The notes under the pieces are model-generated. The model made no database searches and had not been told where the DNA came from. It worked only from the letters and a program-made list of their open reading frames with translations. The translations under genes and the position numbers were made by a program. This document shows positions 8,630-15,672 of a DNA stretch of 16,452 bases, in pieces. The DNA comes from CAZNYG01 sp964577205. GTDB taxonomy: Bacteria; Elusimicrobiota; Endomicrobiia; Endomicrobiales; CAIRNS01. Position 1 is the first letter of the stretch; the number at the start of each line of letters is the position of its first letter. The stretch is taken from NCBI GenBank assembly GCA_964577205.1, contig CAZNYG010000045.1, forward strand, positions 1 through 16,452. The letters are read 5' to 3'.

Positions 8630-8661
8630 CCCTCACCCAACCCTCTCCCACAGGGAGAGGG
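8630..8661 (+). repeat. REP-like palindromic unit, left copy
   Basis: A 32-nt unit: CCCTCACCC, two bases, then a perfect 9-bp hairpin CCCTCTCCC/GGGAGAGGG with a 3-nt loop (ACA). The same unit appears inverted at 8790-8821, with 29 of 32 positions identical. Units of this type (CCCTCACCC followed by a CCCTCTCCC hairpin) are a widespread class of dispersed intergenic repeat in bacteria. Confidence 0.85.
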
Positions 8662-8789
8662 AAGGACTAATTTTCAACAGGACTGTTACTATCCTCTCTC
8701 TGAAAGACTATGAAGGCGTTCACTAATGTTGATATAGTTTTCGTGTCGTAAGTGTTTTATCCGAAATACTCTATAGAATAGCCGGAATA

Positions 8790-8821
8790 CCCTCTCCCTG
8801 CGGGAGAGGGCAGGGTGAGGG
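8790..8821 (-). repeat. REP-like palindromic unit, right inverted copy
   Basis: Inverted copy of the unit at 8630-8661: hairpin arms CCCTCTCCC (8790-8798) and GGGAGAGGG (8802-8810), 3-nt loop TGC, then CA and GGGTGAGGG (8813-8821). It differs from the left copy only at two spacer bases and one loop base. The pair resembles a BIME-like or small MITE-like arrangement with 128 nt between units. Its edge supplies the apparent ribosome binding site of the next gene. Confidence 0.85.
8815..8820 (+). promoter_or_regulatory. ribosome binding site inside the repeat
   Basis: GTGAGG (8815-8820), with core GAGG at 8817-8820, lies 9 nt before the ATG at 8830 and is the only Shine-Dalgarno-like sequence there. 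It is part of the conserved GGGTGAGGG arm of the right-hand repeat. The GTG at 8815 is an alternative in-frame start but has no upstream ribosome site. Confidence 0.5.
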
Positions 8822-8829
8822 CGTCATTT

Positions 8830-9933
8830 ATGAAAATCGCAATTATGGGCATTCGAGGCATCCCGGCCAACTACGGCGGATTTGAGACCTTTGCCGAAGA
8901 ACTGGCTCCCCGGCTCGTCCGGCGAGGCCATTCAGTTACCGTTTATGGCAGATCGAACAACATCCAGTACAGGGAAAAACAGTACAAAGGAGTAGACCTC
9001 GTCATCCTGCCGACGATATCGCACAAGTACTTCGATACGGTCATCCACACGTTCTTCTGTGTCCTTCACGCCGTGTTCAAAGCCCGGTATGACGTCATCC
9101 TGTTCTGCAACGCCGCCAACAGCCTCTACACCTTCATCCCGCGTCTGTTCGGAACTAAGGTGGCCATCAACGTCGACGGAATTGAACGAAAAAGAAAAAA
9201 GTGGAATATCCTGGGCAAGGCCTGGTATCTTTCCGGCGAGATCTTCGCGGTACTGTTCCCCGATATAGTCATATCCGACGCTAAGGTCATCGAAGCGTAC
9301 TATAAAAAGCATTACGGGAAAGGAACTGTCTTCATCCCCTACGGTACCGATACAGTCAGGCTCGCGAGGAAGGATGTCCTCGATAAATACGGGGTTGAAC
9401 CGGACAGGTATATCCTCTACGTCAGCCGTCTTGAACCGGAAAACAACGCCCATGTAGTGATCGAAGCCTTCCGTTCCGTCACGCAGGACATCAAACTGGT
9501 CATTGTGGGCGACGCTCCGTACTCCGATGAATACAAAAAGCGGCTGCGCGCCCTTGCCGGGGATGATGCCAGGATAGTGTTCACCGGATATGTATACGGC
9601 GAAGGGTACAAACAGTTCCAGAGCAACGCGCTCATCTACGTCCACGCGACGGATGTGGGCGGAACCCATCCCGCGCTCATCGAAGCCATGGGATTCGGCA
9701 ACTGCGTCATAGTGAACGGGACCGAAGAGAACATCGAAGTCGCAGGCGGCGCGTGCGTGATCTATCATAAGAACGACGCCGGAGACCTTGCAGAAAAGAT
9801 CGCCAGCCTTCTGAAGGACAGAAGCACGCTGGAAAACTTCCGAGCCAGGGCCCAGGCTCACGTTGAAAGAACCTATTCATGGGAAACAGTGACCAGCCAG
9901 TACGAATCCCTCTTCAAAAACCTGGTAAAATAA
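8830..9933 (+). CDS. GT4 glycosyltransferase with DUF1972 N-terminal domain
   Basis: GT-B glycosyltransferase of 367 residues. It opens MKIAIMGIRGIPANYGGFET, the hallmark of the DUF1972 (rhamnosyltransferase-like) N-terminal domain, and continues with a GT4 donor domain (YVSRLEPENNAHVVIEAFRS; GGTHPALIEAMGFGNCVIV). The first Glu of the usual GT4 E-x7-E motif is Gly here, which is typical of this subgroup as I recall it. ATG 8830 is preferred over GTG 8815 because it gives the standard family start and has GAGG at good spacing. The gene stands alone, between the inverted repeats and recA, so it may be a separate transcription unit. Known members transfer rhamnose or related sugars in surface polysaccharide synthesis; the donor here is unproven. 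Confidence 0.92.
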   Translation: MKIAIMGIRGIPANYGGFETFAEELAPRLVRRGHSVTVYGRSNNIQYREKQYKGVDLVILPTISHKYFDTVIHTFFCVLHAVFKARYDVILFCNAANSLYTFIPRLFGTKVAINVDGIERKRKKWNILGKAWYLSGEIFAVLFPDIVISDAKVIEAYYKKHYGKGTVFIPYGTDTVRLARKDVLDKYGVEPDRYILYVSRLEPENNAHVVIEAFRSVTQDIKLVIVGDAPYSDEYKKRLRALAGDDARIVFTGYVYGEGYKQFQSNALIYVHATDVGGTHPALIEAMGFGNCVIVNGTEENIEVAGGACVIYHKNDAGDLAEKIASLLKDRSTLENFRARAQAHVERTYSWETVTSQYESLFKNLVK

Positions 9934-10042
9934 CCTTTCGAACCACATCTGACCGAATTTTTACCCGGCTGATTTTGCACAAAAACTCGAGCCGCTCCGT
10001 ATATATAGTTATAAGGCGCTGTCCCGGAGATCACCGTGCGGG

Positions 10043-10071
10043 TTGACTTTACCGCCGTATCTTAATATAAT
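10043..10071 (+). promoter_or_regulatory. sigma-70-type promoter of recA
   Basis: A TTGACT -35 box (10043-10048) and a perfect TATAAT -10 box (10066-10071) are separated by exactly 17 nt. Transcription would begin near 10078, leaving a leader of about 44 nt before the recA start codon. This is the best promoter match in the window and implies strong, housekeeping-sigma expression. Confidence 0.82.
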
Positions 10072-10110
10072 ACAAAAACCAACATAATAGTGATTTGCAT
10101 TTGAAATAAC

Positions 10111-10117
10111 CGGAGGT
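10111..10117 (+). promoter_or_regulatory. strong ribosome binding site of recA
   Basis: CGGAGGT with core GGAGG at 10112-10116, five bases before the ATG at 10122. It fixes the recA start codon. Confidence 0.8.
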
Positions 10118-10121
10118 ACCG

Positions 10122-11177
10122 ATGTCTAGAGATGAACGTCTTAAAGCGCTGGATCTTGCGTTGTCCCAGATAGAGAAGGATTTCGGGAAAGATGCCATCA
10201 TGCGGTTGGGCGAGAAACACGCCAGGATGCCCGTTGAAGTGGTTTCCACCGGCGCGCTTCCTCTGGATNNNNNNNNNNTCGGCGGCATACCGCGCGGAAG
10301 AGTCGTTGAGATCTACGGGCCGGAATCATCGGGAAAAACCACGCTGGCGCTTTGCATTGTCGCGCAAACGCAGAAAGCGGGCGGTATCGCGGCTTATATT
10401 GACGCGGAACACGCGATGGACCCGGAGTACGCGAAGAATCTCGGGGTGGATATTGAGAACCTTCTCATATCCCAGCCGGATTCCGGCGAGCAGGCCCTTG
10501 AAATAGCGGACAAGCTCGTCCATTCGGGCGCGGTTGACGTGATCGTGGTGGACTCAGTCGCCGCGCTGGTCCCCAGAGCGGAGATAGAAGGCGAGATGGG
10601 CGATTCTCACGTGGGCTTGCAGGCGCGGCTCATGAGCCAGGCGCTGAGAAAACTTACCTCGACGATCTCCAAATCCAAGACTTCCATAGTGTTCATCAAC
10701 CAGATACGCCAGAAGATAGGCGTCATGTGGGGTAATCCCGAAACAACGCCCGGCGGCCTTGCGCTCAAATTTTACGCTTCCGTCCGACTCGATATCCGCA
10801 GGGTAGAATCCGTGAAAAAGGGCGATGAGGTCATCGGCAATCACGTCCGCGTCAAAGTGGTCAAGAACAAGGTCGCGCCGCCCTTCAAACAGGCTGAGTT
10901 CGACATCATGTTCGGCAAGGGCATCGACAGGCTTGGATACCTTATCGACATGGCCGTCAACGAAGGCCTGGCCGAGAAATCCGGCGCTTTCTACTCTTAC
11001 AACGGCGAAAAGATCGGCCAGGGCCGCGACAACGCGAAGGCGTATCTGGCGGAAAACCCGCAGCTCGCCGGCCAGATAGAAAAGACTATACGGGATAAAT
11101 ATTTCGGCCAGAGCGCCGCTGAACCCGTGCCGTCAAACGAAGAAAAAGAAACAAAACCGGCCAAAGCGCGGAAATAG
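10122..11177 (+). CDS. recA: RecA recombinase (with a short sequence gap)
   Basis: Full-length RecA, 351 residues as written: ATP-dependent strand exchange and homologous recombination, and LexA co-protease activity in organisms that have LexA. The N-terminal oligomerisation helix (LDLALSQIEKDFGKDAIMRL) is followed by STGALPLD, then four unknown residues at the N-run, then GGIPRGRVVEIY. Walker A is GPESSGKT (66-73); the catalytic Glu is in YIDAEHAMDPEY; Walker B is VDVIVVDSVAAL. DNA-binding loop L2 reads IRQKIGVMWGNPETTPGG, with Trp at residue 203 where Phe is usual. The C-terminal domain has KVVKNKVAPPFKQAEFDI and YSYNGEKIGQGRDNAKAYL, then a charged tail ending KPAKARK. It is a single-gene unit with its own promoter and terminator, between two polysaccharide operons. 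Confidence 0.98.
   Translation: MSRDERLKALDLALSQIEKDFGKDAIMRLGEKHARMPVEVVSTGALPLDXXXXGGIPRGRVVEIYGPESSGKTTLALCIVAQTQKAGGIAAYIDAEHAMDPEYAKNLGVDIENLLISQPDSGEQALEIADKLVHSGAVDVIVVDSVAALVPRAEIEGEMGDSHVGLQARLMSQALRKLTSTISKSKTSIVFINQIRQKIGVMWGNPETTPGGLALKFYASVRLDIRRVESVKKGDEVIGNHVRVKVVKNKVAPPFKQAEFDIMFGKGIDRLGYLIDMAVNEGLAEKSGAFYSYNGEKIGQGRDNAKAYLAENPQLAGQIEKTIRDKYFGQSAAEPVPSNEEKETKPAKARK
10269..10278. other. ten-N assembly gap inside recA
   Basis: Ten Ns follow LPLD; the next codon ends in TC, then GGC GGC. RecA proteins usually have five residues (x-A-L-G-I type) between this Asp and the two Gly. A final Ile codon ATC fits the TC, which would require 13 missing bases, not 10. The reading frame is the same either way. 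The N count therefore looks like a placeholder. Confidence 0.85.
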
Positions 11178-11192
11178 CAGATCAGGCAGGAT

Positions 11193-11235
11193 CCCAATAA
11201 CCCGACGGGCAATCCGGCGGAGTATTGGGTTTTTT
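11193..11235 (+). terminator. rho-independent terminator after recA
   Basis: A 7-bp stem CCCAATA (11193-11199) / TATTGGG (11223-11229) is followed at once by TTTTTT (11230-11235). Within it, CCG/CGG and CGG/CCG pairs extend the hairpin to a 5-nt loop, with a small internal loop and one A-G mismatch. It starts 15 nt after the recA stop and ends 14 nt before the next start codon. Confidence 0.85.
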
Positions 11236-11249
11236 GCTGCCATGCGACC

Positions 11250-12458
11250 ATGCGGATAAACCAAAGATCGTTCGATCACTTTTTCTGGGCTTTTCTGGCC
11301 GTACTCCCTTTCGCGCCACAGTTCATGTTCCGCGGAGCATGGTTAACGCTGACCGACGGGCTGATGGCCGCCGCCATCCTTGTCTGGGCCGGGTCATTCC
11401 TGTTCCGCAAGCCCGGCCAGGGTATCCAGCGGTTCCCTCTCCTGCCGCTGTTCGTTCTGCTTATCCTGACATTTTTCATTTCCGGCACCAAGGCGATCGA
11501 CCAGCAGCTGGTCATAAAAGAGGCGCTGAAGTACGTTTCCCTGTTCCTGTTCTTCTACGTCCTGACCGACCGCCTTACAAAGAACACGCTTCTTAAGGCG
11601 GCCAGCATCATCTCCTGCTCGGTTTCCGCGCTTTGCGTCTGGTTCATCGTTGATTTCTTAATGGGCCACGTTGATCCATACCATCGCCTGTGGTTCAGGC
11701 GCGTCCTTGCGGACGTGCATCTGAACGCGTTCGCGGCGCAGGTGGTCGTAGCCATACCGTTTACGCTTTTTGTTTTTTTTCATTCGTCAACACGCGTTTC
11801 AAGACTGTCGGGGCTGGGCTGTTTCCTCATCACCATGGCTGCTCTGGTGCTGACTTATTCCCGCGCCAACTGGATAGCGGCAGCCATTATGCTTGTTATT
11901 GTCCTTTTCTACGAGTTCAGGCTGAAAGGCGCGGTTGCCGCGGTCCTTGTCCTGGCGATGTCCTTCATCGTCGTGGCGACTGCTTTCCCTCACCTGAGAT
12001 TGAGCAGCAGGATCACTTCGATCGTCGATGGACATGAGAGTTCCATCCTGGCCCGGAAAGAACATATCATGGCCGCCGCCTCCTTCATCAGGGAATACCC
12101 TTTGACCGGCGTGGGCCTGGGAAACTTCAAGCAGGCCGCCAGAAAGTACCAGAACAGGGATCTCACCGAAATGGTACACAACATGTTCCTGCAGTTCGGC
12201 GCTGAGACCGGCCTCATTTCCATGGCCGCTCTCGCGGCTGTCGTGGCCATCGCCCTGTACCTGTTCGCCCTTTCGATCAGGCGGAACTCTTCGGACAGCC
12301 GTTACAGGGCGCTTCTTCTATACTTGGCGATGGCTTTTGCCGGGCTGTTGATATCCGGCCAGTTCGGGGACCCTTTCGTCAGGGGCTTAAAGGAGTATTT
12401 TATCGTGCTGCTGGCAGTCTGTTTTCAGGATAATGCGGGTTCAGTGGAGACTGTATGA
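11250..12458 (+). CDS. O-antigen ligase/polymerase family membrane protein (second copy)
   Basis: Polytopic membrane protein of 402 residues from the WaaL/Wzy superfamily. Hydrophobic helices fill the N-terminal two thirds. TYSRANWIAAAIMLVIVLFY is the helix with the conserved Ser-Arg. The large loop contains FIREYPLTGVGLGNFKQAA and MVHNMFLQFGAETGLIS, with H310 as the signature His of the Wzy_C region. More helices follow. It acts on the periplasmic face, polymerising or ligating lipid-linked glycan. It begins the second operon, only 14 nt past the recA terminator, and has no good Shine-Dalgarno or separate promoter that I can see, so the start codon is less certain. It is only distantly similar to the protein at 4299-5639 and is not a recent duplicate. 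Confidence 0.88.
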   Translation: MRINQRSFDHFFWAFLAVLPFAPQFMFRGAWLTLTDGLMAAAILVWAGSFLFRKPGQGIQRFPLLPLFVLLILTFFISGTKAIDQQLVIKEALKYVSLFLFFYVLTDRLTKNTLLKAASIISCSVSALCVWFIVDFLMGHVDPYHRLWFRRVLADVHLNAFAAQVVVAIPFTLFVFFHSSTRVSRLSGLGCFLITMAALVLTYSRANWIAAAIMLVIVLFYEFRLKGAVAAVLVLAMSFIVVATAFPHLRLSSRITSIVDGHESSILARKEHIMAAASFIREYPLTGVGLGNFKQAARKYQNRDLTEMVHNMFLQFGAETGLISMAALAAVVAIALYLFALSIRRNSSDSRYRALLLYLAMAFAGLLISGQFGDPFVRGLKEYFIVLLAVCFQDNAGSVETV

Positions 12459-13231
12459 GATCGGGATCGATACGTGAAAGAGTGATCGACAGGATAAACG
12501 GGCTGAGAAAAAAAAGCGCGGCTCCGCTGAAAATTCTGGACATCGGGGGCGGTTTCTATCCTTTCGCCCAGGCGACACACATCGTGGACCTGGTCACATA
12601 CGAGCAGTTCGAGAAGATCTACAGCAGCAAAATGTACAACAAGGCGGGGATATGGGGAGGAGAAAAGCCTCAGTTCTCAGAAAGCACCTGGGTAGTCCAT
12701 GACATTTCTTCGGGCACCCAGCTTCCTTTTCCGGATAAATATTTTGACTTCTGCGTCTGCTGCCATCTGCTGGAGGACCTGATAAATCCGTTCCAGGCGA
12801 TCGCGGAATTGAACCGCGTCGCGAAAGCGGGTTACATCGAGACGCCTTCCAAGGAGTATGAATGCACGCGGGGGATAGACGGCGTATTGGGCCGGCTGTA
12901 TACGGGATTCAATCATCATTTCTGGATGTTCACGATCGCGGGCGATCAGCTGGTCATCGAGCCGAAATACTCGTTCATCAGTTCAAGCTCCTGTTTCCAG
13001 TTCCCCGGAAGATACCGAAGAAAATGGGAAAAGGCCAACACCGACATAGTTTCCTACTACTGGGAGAACAGGATCGAGTACAGGTTCCCCGAGATGTCGC
13101 TCTTCAACGACCTGCGGATGAAACAGATCCACTATATAAGGCAAAAAGGATGCTACAGGCTTTCAATGCTGTTCATGGACGCGTACAACTACCTGAAAAA
13201 GCTCAGGAACAGGGTAAAGTTCGGTTTATGA
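12455..13231 (+). CDS. class I SAM-dependent methyltransferase-like protein
   Basis: 258-residue protein with a methyltransferase Rossmann core. Motif I is KILDIGGGFYPF (26-37), with three Gly in place of the usual GxGxG. WVVHDISSGTQLPFPDKYFD and FCVCCHLLEDLINPFQAIAELNRV correspond to the later strand and helix of Methyltransf_11-like proteins, followed by GYIETPSKEYE. The C-terminal half (FNHHFWMFTIAGDQL onward, rich in aromatic and basic residues) is not one I recognise and may bind the acceptor. It has an ATGA overlap with the upstream gene and a GGAG site 5 nt before the start, so translation is coupled. The probable role is modification of the glycan or of a biosynthetic intermediate; the substrate is unknown, and the odd motif I leaves some doubt about SAM binding. 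Confidence 0.78.
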   Translation: MRSGSIRERVIDRINGLRKKSAAPLKILDIGGGFYPFAQATHIVDLVTYEQFEKIYSSKMYNKAGIWGGEKPQFSESTWVVHDISSGTQLPFPDKYFDFCVCCHLLEDLINPFQAIAELNRVAKAGYIETPSKEYECTRGIDGVLGRLYTGFNHHFWMFTIAGDQLVIEPKYSFISSSSCFQFPGRYRRKWEKANTDIVSYYWENRIEYRFPEMSLFNDLRMKQIHYIRQKGCYRLSMLFMDAYNYLKKLRNRVKFGL

Positions 13232-13273
13232 CCCCCGCAACCGCCTACTCCCCTTGAAAAGGATAAGGCCGGG

Positions 13274-14533
13274 ATGAGTGGGCCAATTTTCGACAATATG
13301 TTCGGCGCTAACGACAAAAGTATCATCGTCAACACGGGGTTCAGATGGGCTGGGGAAATTGTCAACAAGGCCCTGTGGTTCGTATTCGTCATCCTTCTAG
13401 CCCGTAAGCTGGGCGCGGCGGGCTTCGGCTATTTCAACTATGCCTTCTCGTTCGCCGGGCTTCTTGTCATTTTCGCGGACCTTGGCACAAGCATCCTACT
13501 CGTGCGCAAGGCGTCGAGGGAGCGGGAGCGGACCGGATATTATCTAAGCAACATTCTGGGTATCAAATGCTTCGTCTCCCTCCTGGTCCTCGTGATCGCC
13601 TTTCTCATTCCCAAGGAGCCTGCCGGTGTTTCGCTGTCGGTCATGCTGTTCTCAATCGCGCTGGTAGCCAGCGGTTTCCTCGACCCTTTCAACGCCGTTT
13701 ACCGCGTCAACATGCAGATGCACAAGGAAACAGCGGTTATGCTTGCCTGGCGGTTCCTGATCGTCGGGCTGAGCTGCCTCGCGCTTTATATCCTGAACGC
13801 GGGCCTTAACGGCGTCGGCATTGCTTTCGTGGCCGCGACCGCCGCCGCGATGCTGGTGACCTTTTTAACAGCGAAAAAGTCCGGCATTCTTGTTTCCTTC
13901 CGTGAGATCGACGTCAGAGCGTGGAAAAGCATACTGCGTGAATCCGTCGTCGTGGGCTCTCTTTTCATGATCGGCGGGATATACTTCAAGTTCAACATGG
14001 TGCTTCTGCAATACCTGGGCAGGGCGCAGGCAGTCGGCTGGTACGGAGCGGCTTTCAAGCTGATCGAAGGCTGTTTCTTCGTATCGTCATTTTTCATCGC
14101 TTCTCTGTTCCCATTAATGTGCGGGCATAACCTGAACAGAGAGATCTCGGACCACGGGATGTCTCTTTTTAGAAAAGCCCTGCTCTTTCTCGCGGCCGCA
14201 GGAACGCTCATCGCGATACTCGCAGCTCTGTTTGCCGGCCCGCTGATCAGGATACTATACGGCCCGGAATACCTGCCCGCGGTTGATATCCTCAGGATAC
14301 TTGCCTGGTCGCTGGTCTTCATCTACATCAATGAGCTGTTCACGTTCTTCTTTCTCAGCGCCGACCGCCAGAAAAGCATGTTCAAGATACTTCTGGCCGG
14401 GCTTATCGTCTACACGCTGCTGTGCGTCATCCTGATCCCGCAGTACGGGTATCTCGGCGCCGCCTGGGTGCTGCTGATCACCGAAGGATTCGTAACTCTG
14501 CTGAACATGCTGCTGCTGAAGAGGGCCAGATGA
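13274..14533 (+). CDS. Wzx-type polysaccharide flippase (second copy)
   Basis: 419-residue membrane protein of the Wzx/PST family (MOP superfamily), expected to flip lipid-linked repeat units across the inner membrane. The N-terminal region reads FRWAGEIVNKALWFVFVILL and then LARKLGAAGFGYFNYAFSFA, the standard first helices and loop of the family, then ADLGTSILLVRKASR. Alternating hydrophobic segments continue to the C-terminus, consistent with 12 or more helices, and ILYGPEYLPAVDILRIL is a typical late family loop. The ATG at 13274 has AAGG ending 5 nt upstream. The 42-nt gap from the previous gene contains only a small CCTT/AAGG hairpin. It overlaps the next gene by an ATGA junction. Its partner polymerase is probably the protein at 11250-12458. 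Confidence 0.93.
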   Translation: MSGPIFDNMFGANDKSIIVNTGFRWAGEIVNKALWFVFVILLARKLGAAGFGYFNYAFSFAGLLVIFADLGTSILLVRKASRERERTGYYLSNILGIKCFVSLLVLVIAFLIPKEPAGVSLSVMLFSIALVASGFLDPFNAVYRVNMQMHKETAVMLAWRFLIVGLSCLALYILNAGLNGVGIAFVAATAAAMLVTFLTAKKSGILVSFREIDVRAWKSILRESVVVGSLFMIGGIYFKFNMVLLQYLGRAQAVGWYGAAFKLIEGCFFVSSFFIASLFPLMCGHNLNREISDHGMSLFRKALLFLAAAGTLIAILAALFAGPLIRILYGPEYLPAVDILRILAWSLVFIYINELFTFFFLSADRQKSMFKILLAGLIVYTLLCVILIPQYGYLGAAWVLLITEGFVTLLNMLLLKRAR

Positions 14534-15672
14534 CAAAGATACTCGCGATCTCACACGCTTACTGCGAACCGTTCACCCGCGCGGGCCTTGTTGACAAGGA
14601 TCATTTCCCCGGTATAGAGTATTCAGTTGTCATACCGGAATTTGAGATCAAGCGCAACCCGGCGGGTTTTAAACAGTTAACCGGAGAATTCGAGAACATC
14701 TATCCATTGCGGACATATCTTGATTTTCATCAATCCGTCCGTTTTTACGGGGCCGGACTGTGGAACCTTCTGAAGGACACTCGTCCCGAGATCGTTTTCG
14801 TCAATAATGAACCCTGGAGCACGACCGCGTTCCAGACGGCAATGTTCTTAAGGCTTCTCAAACTCGATTCACGGCTGATCGTTTATACGTGTGAGAACCT
14901 TGAGAGGAATTATCGGCAACCTTTTAAGCTGTTTGAGAAATATGTCCTTAAGAACTGTTACGCCATAGCCCATCTTGCCCTGCATGAAGGGAAGCAGATC
15001 CTGGACATCAAGGGATACAAAGGGAGAACGTATTACCTGCCCCTTGCCGCGGACGCGGGCCATTTCAGGAAGAGGGACGCGTCCGAGATCAGAAAGAAGC
15101 TTGGTTTTTCTGGCAGCGACCGGATCCTCGGGTTCGCGGGACGGCTCGTTGAAGAAAAGGGCATCCAGACCGCGATAAAAGCGCTGACGCTCCTTGAAGA
15201 CAACTTCAAACTGCTTCTGGTTGGAAGCGGGCCGTACAGAGACGAGCTTTCCGCCCTCGCGCGTTCACTGAAGGTCGAGCGCAGAGTGCTCTTTATTAAT
15301 GCCGTGATCAACCAGGAACTGCCGTTCATTCTGTGTGCCATGGACGCTTTTCTTCTTCCGTCCCTGACAACGAAGAATTGGAAAGAACAGTTTGGCAGAG
15401 TGCTGGTTGAAGCGATGGCCTGCGAGATCCCGGTCATCGGTTCCTCTTCCGGCGAGATACCCGTAGTCATGGGAGAAGCCGGTATCGTGTTCAGAGAGAA
15501 TGATGAAAAGGACCTTTGTGAAAAGATAAGGGCTCTATTCAAAGATCCAGTGAAAATGAGCGGAAGAGGGCGCGCGGGCCGTGAAAGAGTTCTCGAGCTT
15601 TACGACAAGGCAGTAGTAATGCGTCGAACAGTGGCCATGTTCAAGGAAATCCTGAATGAAAATACTCGTTGA
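14530..15672 (+). CDS. GT4 family glycosyltransferase
   Basis: GT-B retaining glycosyltransferase of 380 residues. The start is ATG 14530 in an ATGA overlap with the flippase stop, with GAAGAGGG ending 4 nt upstream; the open frame back to 14422 would read into the flippase gene. The N-terminal domain begins MTKILAISHAYCEPFTRAGL and includes PEIVFVNNEPWS. The donor domain starts LGFAGRLVEEKGIQTAI, with LLLVGSGPYRDEL, then E-x7-E (E286 and E294, in EQFGRVLVEAMAC) and PVIGSSSGEIPVVMGEAG. It probably transfers one sugar in assembling the glycan flipped by its neighbour. Donor and linkage are unknown. Confidence 0.93.
   Translation: MTKILAISHAYCEPFTRAGLVDKDHFPGIEYSVVIPEFEIKRNPAGFKQLTGEFENIYPLRTYLDFHQSVRFYGAGLWNLLKDTRPEIVFVNNEPWSTTAFQTAMFLRLLKLDSRLIVYTCENLERNYRQPFKLFEKYVLKNCYAIAHLALHEGKQILDIKGYKGRTYYLPLAADAGHFRKRDASEIRKKLGFSGSDRILGFAGRLVEEKGIQTAIKALTLLEDNFKLLLVGSGPYRDELSALARSLKVERRVLFINAVINQELPFILCAMDAFLLPSLTTKNWKEQFGRVLVEAMACEIPVIGSSSGEIPVVMGEAGIVFRENDEKDLCEKIRALFKDPVKMSGRGRAGRERVLELYDKAVVMRRTVAMFKEILNENTR

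Larger units (their letters stand above)
8612..8829. other. 218-nt intergenic region bounded by inverted palindromic repeats
   Basis: There is no credible coding frame in this stretch. It carries two inverted 32-nt palindromic units at its edges and an AT-rich middle (8662-8789). A loose TTGATA at 8729-8734 lacks a well-spaced -10 box, so I do not call a promoter. There is no T-tract after either palindrome and therefore no clear intrinsic terminator for the first operon. Confidence 0.6.
9934..10121 (+). other. intergenic region upstream of recA
   Basis: 188 nt with no coding frame. It holds the strong recA promoter described separately. A second, poorer AT-rich box (TATATA at 10000-10005, with TTGCAC at 9975-9980 but 19-nt spacing) could be a weak promoter. 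I see neither a CTGT-N8-ACAG nor a GAAC-N4-GTTC LexA operator. No clear terminator hairpin follows the upstream gene. Confidence 0.5.

Noticed and set aside
8630..8661. Palindrome as a terminator for the first operon
   Set aside because: The stem is strong but no T-run follows, and an inverted copy exists 128 nt away, so a repeat is the better explanation.
8932..9861. 309-residue open frame on the minus strand
   Set aside because: It is the antisense shadow of the DUF1972 glycosyltransferase, with no recognisable motif or ribosome site.
9975..10005. Second promoter upstream of recA
   Set aside because: TTGCAC and TATATA are 19 nt apart and the match is weak beside the near-consensus promoter 60 nt downstream.
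11225..11596. 123-residue + strand frame overlapping the second O-antigen ligase-type gene
   Set aside because: It is out of frame with the membrane protein, starts within the terminator, and has shadow-like Arg/Pro-rich composition.
13250..13263. CCTT/AAGG hairpin before the second flippase
   Set aside because: Only 4 bp of stem; it may be a degenerate dispersed repeat but is too short to call.
14422..14529. Upstream extension of the GT4 gene that starts at 14530
   Set aside because: The extra 36 residues are an out-of-frame reading of the flippase C-terminus; ATG 14530 has a good ribosome site and the normal family start.
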